Notes: a model not told the origin generated them from the letters alone. DNA of 64,000 bases from JBMOKU01 sp049324315 (GCA_049324315.1 JBMOKU010000055.1:62001-126000), one strand, 5' to 3'; numbered from the stretch's first letter, positions 25,761-33,675 are shown. Numbers and translations: made by a program.

Positions 25761-26507
25761 CTATTCACCAATCTTTATCACAATACCGGCATTTTTCTTA
25801 TAACCTTCCAATTCCTGAACAACTGCCATTACAGCGTTCTGCAGGATTTTTTGAACAAAAGGCACCATCTTTATCTCCATATCATTTATGTATAGTTTTA
25901 CATTCCCTCGATGGACCACACAATCTTCCCGTGTTGCTTCTCCTTCTAGAATTTTGACTCCTAGTTCTCTACAGTCATAACCGCAGGCATTACAGCATGC
26001 CCTTGGAAACTCTGGAAGCTTGTCATAAACTTTTTCCTCGATAAGATCTACCAGCCCCTGAATGTTATTTACACTGTTTAGCACCGGTATTCTCTGAAAT
26101 TCCTCGATATGTTCGGCAATTCTTCCAGAAATAGCAAAAACCGTACCATCCAGTCTTTCAAGTATTTCTTCTTCGCTGTGTGCAGTAATGATCTTGGGCA
26201 CATTGCTGTCCGTAACACCTTCCAGAAGAACAAAGTCATGGTCGTAAAACCTTAAAATTTCCTCAACGGAAAGCTTCGTAGGAAAGAGAATATCTGTTTC
26301 ATAGTGACCTCTTGCAGTAACCAAGTCAGCCCCTGCCTGTCTATGCCTGTGGGTATTGCTTCCATGCTGATCTATGGCAAATTCTTCAAAATGTATCTCT
26401 TTGACAGATCCAACGGAATATTTTCTTCTTTTTAATTCACGGATAATGTTTTCTATAGTCGTCGTTTTGCCTGACTGTGTTACGCCGAAAACAGAAAATA
26501 CGCGCAT
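25761..26507 (-). CDS. mobB: MobB-type molybdopterin-guanine dinucleotide biosynthesis GTPase with C-terminal cysteine cluster
   Basis: 248 aa. P-loop GVTQSGKTTTIENII, then the MobB hallmark HRHRQAGADLV and DFVLLEGVTDS. Residues about 175-200 hold CCNACGYDC and a further cysteine in TREDCV, a metal or Fe-S-binding signature beyond the basic MobB fold and seen in archaeal-type relatives. MobB assists MobA in adding GMP to molybdopterin. ATG 26507 is preferred (GGGGTG six bases before). Its position at the end of an ECF transporter operon behind a molybdenum-cofactor-type riboswitch links the operon to pterin cofactor metabolism. Confidence 0.85.
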   Translation of the reverse strand: MRVFSVFGVTQSGKTTTIENIIRELKRRKYSVGSVKEIHFEEFAIDQHGSNTHRHRQAGADLVTARGHYETDILFPTKLSVEEILRFYDHDFVLLEGVTDSNVPKIITAHSEEEILERLDGTVFAISGRIAEHIEEFQRIPVLNSVNNIQGLVDLIEEKVYDKLPEFPRACCNACGYDCRELGVKILEGEATREDCVVHRGNVKLYINDMEIKMVPFVQKILQNAVMAVVQELEGYKKNAGIVIKIGE

Positions 26508-26523
26508 TGTTTTCACCCCTTTA

Positions 26524-27270
26524 TTAGAAAAAGCAAATATACAGAATGATTGCTGCTGCAGTTACGCAAAGACTGGTTGTAATCATGACATAGTCCAGGC
26601 CCGTCATTTCCAATGTCCGATAGCTAGTGCGATAGGGATAGGCGCCAAAGGCCTTTGTTTCTAAAGCAGTGGATAATTTCTTGGCTTTTGTGATGGTACC
26701 GGCAATCACAGGCGTAAAAACATAGGAATATATGGTTAGTTTTTTACCAAAGGGTATTTTGTCTAACTGGATTCCTCTAAGCTGAATCGCTGTCATTGTA
26801 TCTTTTATTTCTTCAGTAAGAATTGGCAGAAACCGTATACCGATAAAGGCCATAAATGCAATTTGATAAGGTATTTTCCACTGCACCAATCCTTGTATGA
26901 TTTCTCTAGCGCTTGAAGTAGTAATGATGGAAGCAGATATTACCACAATCATCATTCTCAAAACGAACTCCATTCCTTTGACTACACCGCCCGTTGTTAA
27001 AATTGGGATCATCCTGAAAGAAATAATGTCCTTACCCGTGGGAGAAAAGATGCTTTGAACGATGGCAATGGCGATGATCACCCATAAAAGTCTCTTGATC
27101 TTTACAATCATCTTTATGGGATTACTACCGAATAGTATGGAAACAGCCATGGTCAGTAGAAGTACAGCACTTAAGATATAGACATTTTGCATCAAAACTG
27201 CTGCCGTTGAAATACATAATACAATGACTAATTTAGATCTGGGATCGATTTTCTTTTCGCATATCTCCAA
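26524..27270 (-). CDS. ECF transporter T component (EcfT/CbiQ family)
   Basis: 248 aa membrane scaffold that couples the ATPases to the substrate-binding S protein. About five hydrophobic helices; coupling-helix Ala-Arg-Gly-type motifs appear as IQLRGIQLD and ALETKAFGAYP. Start is a TTG at 27270 five bases after AGGGGGGAG. The frame-restored second ATPase gene would overlap this start by 38 bases. Confidence 0.92.
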   Translation of the reverse strand: MEICEKKIDPRSKLVIVLCISTAAVLMQNVYILSAVLLLTMAVSILFGSNPIKMIVKIKRLLWVIIAIAIVQSIFSPTGKDIISFRMIPILTTGGVVKGMEFVLRMMIVVISASIITTSSAREIIQGLVQWKIPYQIAFMAFIGIRFLPILTEEIKDTMTAIQLRGIQLDKIPFGKKLTIYSYVFTPVIAGTITKAKKLSTALETKAFGAYPYRTSYRTLEMTGLDYVMITTSLCVTAAAIILYICFF

Positions 27271-27948
27271 CGATCTCCCCCCTTGAAATCACCAGTGTCC
27301 TTGCTGCATGATAGGCCAAAAAATCTCGATCATGGCTGATTACAGCCATTCCAATACCTTCCTCAGTTAATCTTTCCAGTATTCCTGATAATATTTTTTT
27401 CGCTGCACATCCAATCCTGTGGTTGGTTCATCCAATATCAAATACCGTGGAGAATCTGCCAGTATAGCAGCCAGGGCTAATCGCTGCTTTTCGCCTTGGC
27501 TCAAATAGAATGGAAAGGAATGTCTTACATCCTTCAATTGGAATAGGTCCAGCATATGGTCTACAATGCTTTTTATCTGTTCTTTTGTATAACCCTTCAG
27601 TTCCAAAGCAAAACCGATTTCAGCTTCAACGGAAGCAGCAAACAATTGTTTTTCGGGGTTTTGAAATAGATATCCTATTCGCGTCCCTATTTCACCTAAG
27701 GTCATTTCCCTGCTGTTTTTGTCGAAAATGAATGTGTTACCGCTGGATGGCTTTAAGATTCCTGCCATGATCTTACCCAGGGTGGTTTTACCACTGCCGT
27801 TATCACCGATGATGGCTGTAAACTCATTCTGCTGTATTGAAACTTCTACATTTTGTATCACATTCTCTATTTTACCGTAAGTAAAACTTACACGGTTAAG
27901 CGTTATTGCATCCAGCTGGCTCTCCCCCCTCTCCTGTTTATTGATCAT
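27233..27948 (-). pseudogene. ECF transporter ATPase (EcfA'), frameshifted at a seven-A run
   Basis: The 5' frame (27948 to a stop at 27367) encodes 193 aa with Walker A GDNGSGKTT, signature LSQGEKQR, Walker B LILDEPTTGLD, then ends in the non-family tail YYQEYWKD. Reading -1 at A7 (27400-27394) restores the family C-terminus: ILSGILERLTEEGIGM, the H-loop VISHDRD, and LVISRGEI, to a stop at 27233. So the gene needs one extra base or a -1 slip. It may be a sequencing error, a genuine mutation, or a programmed or slippage-dependent shift. All other operon members look intact. Confidence 0.85.
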
Positions 27949-27952
27949 TGCT

Positions 27953-28642
27953 TCATTCGATTTCTCCCGTAAATTCCTCCAGCTTTCCCTTCTTTAGAAT
28001 CATCGTTCTGTCGGCTATATCCAAGTTATGCAAGTCATGTTCGATCATGACAATGGTCTTTCCATCTCTTTTTAAGCTGCTTATGGTTTCCTTTATCCTT
28101 GCTTTCCCTTTTTCATCGATTTGGGACATAATCTCGTCAAAAATCAAAATATCCGGTTCCAGACTTAAGACCGAGGCAATGGCGATCAATTGTTTTTGCC
28201 CTCCCGATAAATGGTTAGGGTTCTCAAAGCGATATGTCTCCATGTCAACTTGCTGAAGGGCTCTGTGAATTCTCTGGTCAATTTCTAGGGGATGAATGCA
28301 TAAGTTTTCCGGCCCGAAGGCTATTTCATCTTCTATCGTTGGTGAAAACAATTGGGTATCCGGGTCCTGGTACACAATTCCAACCTTTGTAGAAATCGCG
28401 GGCATTTTCATTTGATCTGTCGGTATGCCGAAAATTTTAACTTGCCCATCCATTTTGCCATGGTAAATATGAGGTACGACACCACACATACAGTAGCATA
28501 AGGTGCTCTTTCCACTGCCGCTTAATCCTACAATAGCTAAAACTTCCCCTCTATCAACTTTTACATTTACACCCTTCAGTATTTCCCGATCATGCTCTCT
28601 ATACCTAAAATGTAAATCCATGATCTCCAATGGATAAATCAT
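27953..28642 (-). CDS. ECF transporter ATPase (EcfA)
   Basis: 229 aa intact ATPase: Walker A GLSGSGKST, Q-loop VYQDPDTQLFS (typical of ECF ATPases), signature LSGGQKQL, Walker B ILIFDEIMSQID, H-loop MIEHDL. The residue after Walker B Glu is Ile-Met-Ser rather than the usual Pro-Thr. Starts within the stop of the preceding gene (ATGA) and ends four bases before EcfA'. Confidence 0.93.
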   Translation of the reverse strand: MIYPLEIMDLHFRYREHDREILKGVNVKVDRGEVLAIVGLSGSGKSTLCYCMCGVVPHIYHGKMDGQVKIFGIPTDQMKMPAISTKVGIVYQDPDTQLFSPTIEDEIAFGPENLCIHPLEIDQRIHRALQQVDMETYRFENPNHLSGGQKQLIAIASVLSLEPDILIFDEIMSQIDEKGKARIKETISSLKRDGKTIVMIEHDLHNLDIADRTMILKKGKLEEFTGEIE

Positions 28643-29151
28643 TGCACATCCAACTCCACCACAAATTTACACCATCTCTGACTGAACTGATCTTTCCGAA
28701 TGATTACTTGATATGGCCCTTTACCGCCGTCCTCCTTCTTTCCCAATAGCTTTCCATCCATTTTGTAGGCTAGATAAACATTATCCTCCTCCAAAACCTC
28801 TGCTCCTGTCAAAGCAACGGTATATCCGTCAATTGCCTTAGCTATAACCTGGTTATCCACATCCACCTTGATATCACATTCGTTTAGTATACGGCTTAGG
28901 GATACACCCGTATAGGTATGTTTTTCTGCCTCTTTTCCATTTGTCTTCAAGTTTGCCTCAAAACCTTTTTCACCAAGTCCTTGAATCGTTTCCATATCCA
29001 ATGTTTTCACTTCTGCTCCATTTGCTTTTACGATCACCTGTGCTTTTTCCTGCATACGCTCTTTTTGGGCTACAGCTCCTTTGTTCAGATAAGCAGTTAC
29101 AGCCAATACGAGGATCAATCCAACTACCACGACACTCACCATTTTCTTCAT
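28639..29151 (-). CDS. Membrane-anchored protein with sulfite-oxidase-type molybdopterin-binding fold
   Basis: 170 aa. One N-terminal membrane segment (VSVVVVGLILVLAVTAYL) then an extracellular domain with TYTGVSLSRILNECDI, ADGYTVAL-like IDGYTVALTG, NVYLAYKMDGKLL and a Trp-Lys strand (RWCKFVVELDV), the pattern of PF00174 (sulfite oxidase-type pterin domain). The catalytic cysteine region CxxGW of true oxidases is absent. ATG 29151 follows GGGGAGG and overlaps the phosphodiesterase stop as ATGA. Confidence 0.75.
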   Translation of the reverse strand: MKKMVSVVVVGLILVLAVTAYLNKGAVAQKERMQEKAQVIVKANGAEVKTLDMETIQGLGEKGFEANLKTNGKEAEKHTYTGVSLSRILNECDIKVDVDNQVIAKAIDGYTVALTGAEVLEEDNVYLAYKMDGKLLGKKEDGGKGPYQVIIRKDQFSQRWCKFVVELDVQ

Positions 29152-30641
29152 TGCCTTTCCTCCCCCTGAATCACCCAATAGGGTATCATTAAATCTTCGT
29201 ATCGAAATGAACCATGTCCTCCACCATCAGTATTGGGATGCATGCCATGATCAGATGTAATAATAACCTTACCGTCCCAATCAGTGATGAGATTTTCCAC
29301 ATATCCGTCTGTTGTACCGATCATATCCATCGTTTCTTCTGCCAGATCTCCATAGGTATGTCCATAATCATCAATACCATGGAAATGGACAAAAATGAAG
29401 TCGTGTCCTTGTTGTAAATTATCTAACGCAGCTTCAATTATTTCATCATCTGTACTGCCATTACCATTTCTATCACTGCACAATATTGGCGGAATTTCCG
29501 TATTAAGAATCCCTATATCCCCTTCGATAAGCACACCCTCCTTGTTCTGCTGCTTTACTTTGCCAAATATGGAGGTGCTTCTTAGATCTTTTTGTTTTCG
29601 TGAATAGACACCATTTTCAGATGGCGGCTTACCTGTAATCATGGCAGCAAAGCCCGCGTTTGTCACAGGCTGATATACAGTGGTCACTTTTTTTGCTTTG
29701 GATAGCCCTCCAAGATATGGCAAATATCCATGATCCATGGCGTACTCATACTGATGATACCCGAAGCCGTCCAAATACAAAATCATGACCTTTTCATCAT
29801 TCTCCAGATAATGCAGGGCATCATAATACGCATCCATAACCGTTTCTGTGGGGGGATTGATTAAAACCCCTGCAACATTTTTGATTCTACCCTTCCCATC
29901 CGAATAAACATAATCAATGGTATGATCCTTCCATTCCAAAAAGCCTGTTCCATCATCATATCCATAATCTCCGTCTTTTCCCATCAATAGTATCTTATCT
30001 ATTTGCATATCCTCTACTACATCATGGATTGAAATAACTTTTCTCAACGTAAAAATACTAGTTTCATAAATCTGCCCGTCTTGCTCTTTTGATGACTTCC
30101 CTTCAAAATATGGATGCATCAACATATTTTGAAAATAAAGCTGCCCAGGTGTAATATTTAAAATATTTTTATCTTGCTCGATAATATTCAACCCATATTC
30201 CCATGAATTTTCATTTGAAACGACAATGATTTCTTTCATTCTCTTTATATTGCTGCTGATAGGGTGTCGGAGGTTGATAGCCTCCCATCCACGTTCTGGT
30301 GAGAAACTAATATAGGACTCTTCAAGATTTGTGCCGGGAATACGTGAAACTAAACCGTCTTCTCCTACCAACAGCAAATCATAGTTCTGGGTTACAGGAA
30401 CTGCCTTACCTACCATATCCTCTAACTTCATGGCTTTGATTCGGCTATTGTCATATTGAATGTTATAACGCTGCATTCCTTTATCCACATTTTGATAAGT
30501 AATGCAGTTTTCAATATCTCCTACGATTCTCAATGGCGGCACATAGCCATTGTCACTTCCCATGGTAGAAACGGTCAGTCTTCCCATGAGAAATCCAACG
30601 ATAGAGGCTGCTATTCCTAAGAGTATGAGTATACGCTTCAT
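29148..30641 (-). CDS. Membrane-anchored alkaline-phosphatase-superfamily phosphodiesterase
   Basis: 497 aa. An N-terminal anchor (MKRILILLGIAASIVGFLMG) exposes the rest outside. Residues about 35-150 look like another sulfite-oxidase-type small domain (LRIVGDIENC, YDLLLVGEDGL, RGWEAINLRHP). The catalytic part (about 285-497) has MILYLDGFGYHQYE, nucleophile region PVTNAGFAAMITG, HFHGIDDYGH and TSDHGMHPNTDGGGHG, the metal ligands of nucleotide pyrophosphatase/phosphodiesterases. In an operon with a cofactor-type riboswitch it could trim a nucleotide or phosphate from an external cofactor before uptake; that is inference. Confidence 0.82.
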   Translation of the reverse strand: MKRILILLGIAASIVGFLMGRLTVSTMGSDNGYVPPLRIVGDIENCITYQNVDKGMQRYNIQYDNSRIKAMKLEDMVGKAVPVTQNYDLLLVGEDGLVSRIPGTNLEESYISFSPERGWEAINLRHPISSNIKRMKEIIVVSNENSWEYGLNIIEQDKNILNITPGQLYFQNMLMHPYFEGKSSKEQDGQIYETSIFTLRKVISIHDVVEDMQIDKILLMGKDGDYGYDDGTGFLEWKDHTIDYVYSDGKGRIKNVAGVLINPPTETVMDAYYDALHYLENDEKVMILYLDGFGYHQYEYAMDHGYLPYLGGLSKAKKVTTVYQPVTNAGFAAMITGKPPSENGVYSRKQKDLRSTSIFGKVKQQNKEGVLIEGDIGILNTEIPPILCSDRNGNGSTDDEIIEAALDNLQQGHDFIFVHFHGIDDYGHTYGDLAEETMDMIGTTDGYVENLITDWDGKVIITSDHGMHPNTDGGGHGSFRYEDLMIPYWVIQGEERQ

Positions 30642-30652
30642 AAGAAGACCTC

Positions 30653-31213
30653 CTATGTAGAAATATTGAACAAATCAAAGTCTCTAAATTTTTTCAAAAG
30701 GATATACGCTATGATGCCGCCCAATCCCCCTGATAATGCAGCACTGCTTAGACTCAACAAAAGAGGAACCAGCGGCAGCTTAAAGAACACCAGATTAACC
30801 AAGAAAGTACCGCTAAGATTTGCTGCCACACCAGAAAGAAAAAGACAGCCGAGACAGCAGCCTCGGTGTCTAAAAAGCAGTAGTACAACATCCACAGCAA
30901 TACCCGGCAATATATAGGTAAACACACTCATGATTCCATGGGTCCCGAATATGCCTAGTGAGATAACCATGATAGCCTGTACGACAGCAATCAAGGTAGC
31001 TGTCCCTCTTTTTCCAATCATTCCGGCTCCCAGCACAATCCACATCATGTAAAATCCCCCGGCAATGGTTCCTCCCGGAATATATAACGGTCCTGTAATA
31101 ATATGGGCTAAGGGAACGATAATGGGTTTTGTGGCAATGCCTAACGCAGCCATCATTGCAATCATGACCAAATGAAATATAGAAAAATCCTCTAAATACT
31201 TCCTAAAAAACAT
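30653..31213 (-). CDS. ECF transporter S component, substrate-binding
   Basis: 186 aa, about five to six helices. The N-terminal MIAMMAALGIATKPIIVPL is the typical S-component start that contacts EcfT; the body contains GPLYIPGGTIAGGFYMMW and ALSGGLGGIIAY. It is not a recognisable BioY, RibU, ThiT, CbiM or FolT. The operon has its own A, A' and T genes, so this is a dedicated (group I) ECF system. The riboswitch and pterin-fold neighbours point to a pterin or molybdenum/tungsten cofactor as substrate. Confidence 0.85.
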   Translation of the reverse strand: MFFRKYLEDFSIFHLVMIAMMAALGIATKPIIVPLAHIITGPLYIPGGTIAGGFYMMWIVLGAGMIGKRGTATLIAVVQAIMVISLGIFGTHGIMSVFTYILPGIAVDVVLLLFRHRGCCLGCLFLSGVAANLSGTFLVNLVFFKLPLVPLLLSLSSAALSGGLGGIIAYILLKKFRDFDLFNIST

Positions 31214-31230
31214 GGTCTGTCGACCCCCAT

Positions 31231-31716
31231 CTATTCATTCACCGTAATTTTTGCCACTTGCTTAATCCACCAGTTTCCACCTTTTCCGTCAACCACTAGC
31301 TGCACAGGTCCTGATTCAGCATCCAACGGCGTACCATCCGCAGCTACTGCCAGCACCGTTCCGGGACTATCAACTAGATCCGGCGTATATTCCTTGTTAT
31401 ATCCGTCAGCAGCTTCAACGACCACTGTACTGTAGCTTTTTACACCGACATGTTCTAATACCTTGCTCAACGCTACGCCCGTCCACTGCTGTTCTTTTGC
31501 GGTTCCATCTTTTTTCTTTAAGGTTGCTTTTATGTCAGCTGTGCCGATAGCTGCTACATTCAAATCCGTAAACTCAATGGTTTTATCACCTGTTAATTGT
31601 ATCGCAATTTTCCACGTAGGCTGTGCTTCTTGTTGTTTAACTGCAGGACTGCTGCATGCAGCCATAACGAAAATCAGCATCAAGCATATACCAATAATTT
31701 GTATTCCTCTTTTCAT
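31231..31716 (-). CDS. Lipoprotein with sulfite-oxidase-type molybdopterin-binding fold
   Basis: 161 aa. Signal peptide with lipobox FVMAAC. The mature domain shows EQQWTGVALSKVLEHVGV, VVVEAADGYNKEYTP, VLAVAADGTPLDAESGPVQL and WWIKQVAKITV, the ordered motifs of PF00174. No catalytic cysteine is present in the expected strand, so it is a binding or chaperone domain rather than an oxidase. RBS GGAGGG precedes ATG 31716. Confidence 0.8.
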   Translation of the reverse strand: MKRGIQIIGICLMLIFVMAACSSPAVKQQEAQPTWKIAIQLTGDKTIEFTDLNVAAIGTADIKATLKKKDGTAKEQQWTGVALSKVLEHVGVKSYSTVVVEAADGYNKEYTPDLVDSPGTVLAVAADGTPLDAESGPVQLVVDGKGGNWWIKQVAKITVNE

Positions 31717-31735
31717 ATGAATCCCTCCACAAGTT

Positions 31736-32836
31736 TTATTGTATTGCCTCTATTGAAAGAAGCTCTTTTACAGACGTATTTTTTTGCAAACCTTCAAAAT
31801 ATGTACACACGAGACCATCTTTGCTTATATAAACCAATCCCCTATCCATATCTGCAGCTGCTATTTCTACTTCATAACCATCTTTTGCCGTAAGTATATA
31901 CTTCTCTGCAGAAACCAGTCCGGCATTTTTCAATACTTCACTTAGCAGAATACCGGACTTATCACCCTGAGTATGCTTTGGAATGACATTGATCCCTTCC
32001 TCAACGCAAAATACTGCATTTTTTCCACAGGTGAACCATAGGATATCCTTTACATACATACCCTTTGGCATATCCGGTGAAAGAAAGGCAGGCGTTTCCT
32101 TCCCGGTGATTTTGAAAAAGCCATTCACGAAGATATCATATGCTTCATTTTTTTCTAAACCATCGGCAGCTTTAAAATGTATATCTGCTTCCACGCCGTT
32201 TTCTTCAACAACAGCTAATAAATCCTTAACTTTAACGGCTTTATCAACACTTTCATAGTATGTATAATCCTGCTGTTGAATTTGTGTCACAGCGGTTTCC
32301 AAGAAATATATCTTGCTTAATTCTGCAGTCTGTTTCTCCTGCAAAGCTTCAATCCTTGTCAAATTTCTAACCCAGTACATTGCTCTTTCTTCCGGGACAA
32401 CGACTCTGACCGGTTTCGTTTTTTCATCTAATGGTTCACCGTCCATCTCGTAGGCCAGAATGATTTCCCTGTTTTTTAGAACTTCTGCAGGTACCTCGAT
32501 GGCATACCCATCACCGGCTATCAGCCGAATACCATTGATATCTTTTTGAGACTTTCCGTATTGTTTCAAAACATCTTCCAGCAATGCACCCTTCGCCGTA
32601 TACCCATTCTTTTCTCCTGCTGAATTCACTGAGACAACATCCCTGGTAACCGCCGTTATTTGTTTCAATTGACCAACCGTCACAGTAATTTCATCATTTA
32701 TTAGACCGGAAATAACAAAAGATTCTTCTTGTTCTTCACCAACCTCCTGGGATGCTTGATCCGTACAAGAAATCATGAACAGCATAACTGACATAAGCAT
32801 TATAATGATAAACCCTCTACGCTTTCTCCATTTCAC
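31736..32836 (-). CDS. Lipoprotein with two tandem pterin-fold-like domains
   Basis: 366 aa. Lipobox LFMISC. Domain 1 (about 40-165) has a clear PF00174 pattern: TAKGALLEDVLKQYG, LIAGDGYAIEVPAE, ILAYEMDGEPLDEKT, YWVRNLTRIEAL. Domain 2 (about 185-366) is a diverged, possibly split repeat, with VKVKDLLAVVEENGV, GILLSEVLKNAGL and LTAKDGYEVEIAAAD. GTG start at 32836 follows AGGGGGATAAG. It lies 3 bases from the FMN-binding gene and 19 bases from the next lipoprotein. Confidence 0.78.
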   Translation of the reverse strand: MKWRKRRGFIIIMLMSVMLFMISCTDQASQEVGEEQEESFVISGLINDEITVTVGQLKQITAVTRDVVSVNSAGEKNGYTAKGALLEDVLKQYGKSQKDINGIRLIAGDGYAIEVPAEVLKNREIILAYEMDGEPLDEKTKPVRVVVPEERAMYWVRNLTRIEALQEKQTAELSKIYFLETAVTQIQQQDYTYYESVDKAVKVKDLLAVVEENGVEADIHFKAADGLEKNEAYDIFVNGFFKITGKETPAFLSPDMPKGMYVKDILWFTCGKNAVFCVEEGINVIPKHTQGDKSGILLSEVLKNAGLVSAEKYILTAKDGYEVEIAAADMDRGLVYISKDGLVCTYFEGLQKNTSVKELLSIEAIQ

Positions 32837-32839
32837 TGC

Positions 32840-33403
32840 TTATCCCCCTTTCTTTATGCGTTTGTAATTTTCAAAGCAAGTATTGATTCCCTCAACAACA
32901 GCTGTACTCGTTTTTGTAGCACCGGTAATCGCCACAATTTCGTCCGGTGACTCCGCAATTACCTTGACGACCTTTAATGGTTTGATGATTTCTTTATTTT
33001 TAAACCTATCCAGGAACCAGTTCTCCGTTAGGTATCCACCATACTCTTCCGTTTCATGATGGTTTAGTACAACAACATTTACAATCCGATCTGATGCTGC
33101 ATCAATACTGACCAATAATTGAATTTTCCCTTTATATCCTTCTGTTTCCACCACTTGAATAATATGTTCTTCCTCATTGGACCGCGCTTTGCCCTTAAAT
33201 ACTTCTAAGATGCGCTCTGTCTCAAATCTTCTTAATGCTACAATCGATCCATAGTTGCTTAAATCAACTTGAATTTCCTTTTTTCCGCCTCCCATCCATA
33301 GGAACATTCCACCTATAAGAAAAAGAATTATGAAGATTTTCCATAGCGTTTTGAAAATATCACCCCTTCCCAGGTAAAATCCAACAAAAAAGCCCCTTCC
33401 CAT
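32840..33403 (-). CDS. Membrane-anchored FMN-binding domain protein, first gene of cofactor operon
   Basis: Up to 187 aa. A hydrophobic segment (TLWKIFIILFLIGGMFLW) precedes an FMN-binding domain like that of RnfG/NqrC, with the flavinylation motif ITGATKTSTAVV whose threonine is normally linked to FMN by ApbE. It would act as an extracellular one- or two-electron carrier. The ATG at 33403 lies inside the riboswitch terminator and has no ribosome binding site; the SD-like AAGGGGTGAT at about 33371-33360 suggests a start near an ATT at 33358, so the true N-terminus is uncertain. Confidence 0.78.
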   Translation of the reverse strand: MGRGFFVGFYLGRGDIFKTLWKIFIILFLIGGMFLWMGGGKKEIQVDLSNYGSIVALRRFETERILEVFKGKARSNEEEHIIQVVETEGYKGKIQLLVSIDAASDRIVNVVVLNHHETEEYGGYLTENWFLDRFKNKEIIKPLKVVKVIAESPDEIVAITGATKTSTAVVEGINTCFENYKRIKKGG

Positions 33404-33416
33404 TTTGGAAGGAGCT
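33385..33416 (-). terminator. Riboswitch expression-platform terminator
   Basis: Minus strand AGCTCCTTCC pairs with GGGAAGGGGCT around AAAAT, then six Ts. It lies between the aptamer and the probable start of the first gene. Confidence 0.85.
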
Positions 33417-33470
33417 GTCCGCCGATAAAGTATGATTACGCTTTGTGCAAAAAAATCTCATCTGCTAATC

Positions 33471-33575
33471 GTCTCCTTTCCACATTGGGAGGCATGAACG
33501 TTTCCATTCATACCCTGTCGGCTTAAACTCCATAGATCATTCTATCCACAGGAATAGTAAGCTCGGAGAATATTC
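33471..33575 (-). promoter_or_regulatory. Molybdenum-cofactor (Moco/Tuco) riboswitch aptamer
   Basis: Minus-strand RNA contains CUCCGAGCUUA, a variable arm, UAAGCCGACAGGGU, a GNRA-type hairpin (GAAUGGAAACGUUC) and GCCUCCCAAUGUGGAAAGG followed by AGAC, which I recognise from memory as the conserved blocks of the Moco RNA motif. UCUCC at the 5' end pairs with GGAGA at the 3' end. Known members sit upstream of Moco synthesis, molybdate transport and molybdoenzyme genes; a variant is proposed to sense tungsten cofactor. The class should be confirmed with the Rfam model. Confidence 0.75.
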
Positions 33576-33585
33576 ACTTATCTAA

Positions 33586-33614
33586 ATTATAGAATATTGT
33601 CTATTTTCTGTCAA
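33586..33614 (-). promoter_or_regulatory. Perfect-consensus sigma-A promoter of the cofactor operon
   Basis: Minus strand TTGACA (33614-33609), 17-base spacer, TATAAT (33591-33586). With such a promoter, control must come mainly from the riboswitch. Confidence 0.9.
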
Positions 33615-33631
33615 TCAGTTGTGCAATTATA

Positions 33632-33675
33632 GTAAAAAACAAATACAGACCCGTTTACCAGGTCCGCATTTGTTT
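33632..33675 (-). terminator. Terminator after the fumarate-reductase-like gene
   Basis: Minus strand CAAATGCGGACC pairs imperfectly with GGTCTGTATTTG, followed by six Ts. It separates the flavoprotein gene from the cofactor operon promoter. Confidence 0.8.

Noticed and set aside
33359..33403. ATG 33403 as certain start of the FMN-binding protein
   Set aside because: It lies within the riboswitch terminator and has no ribosome binding site; the coordinate is kept only as the outer limit.
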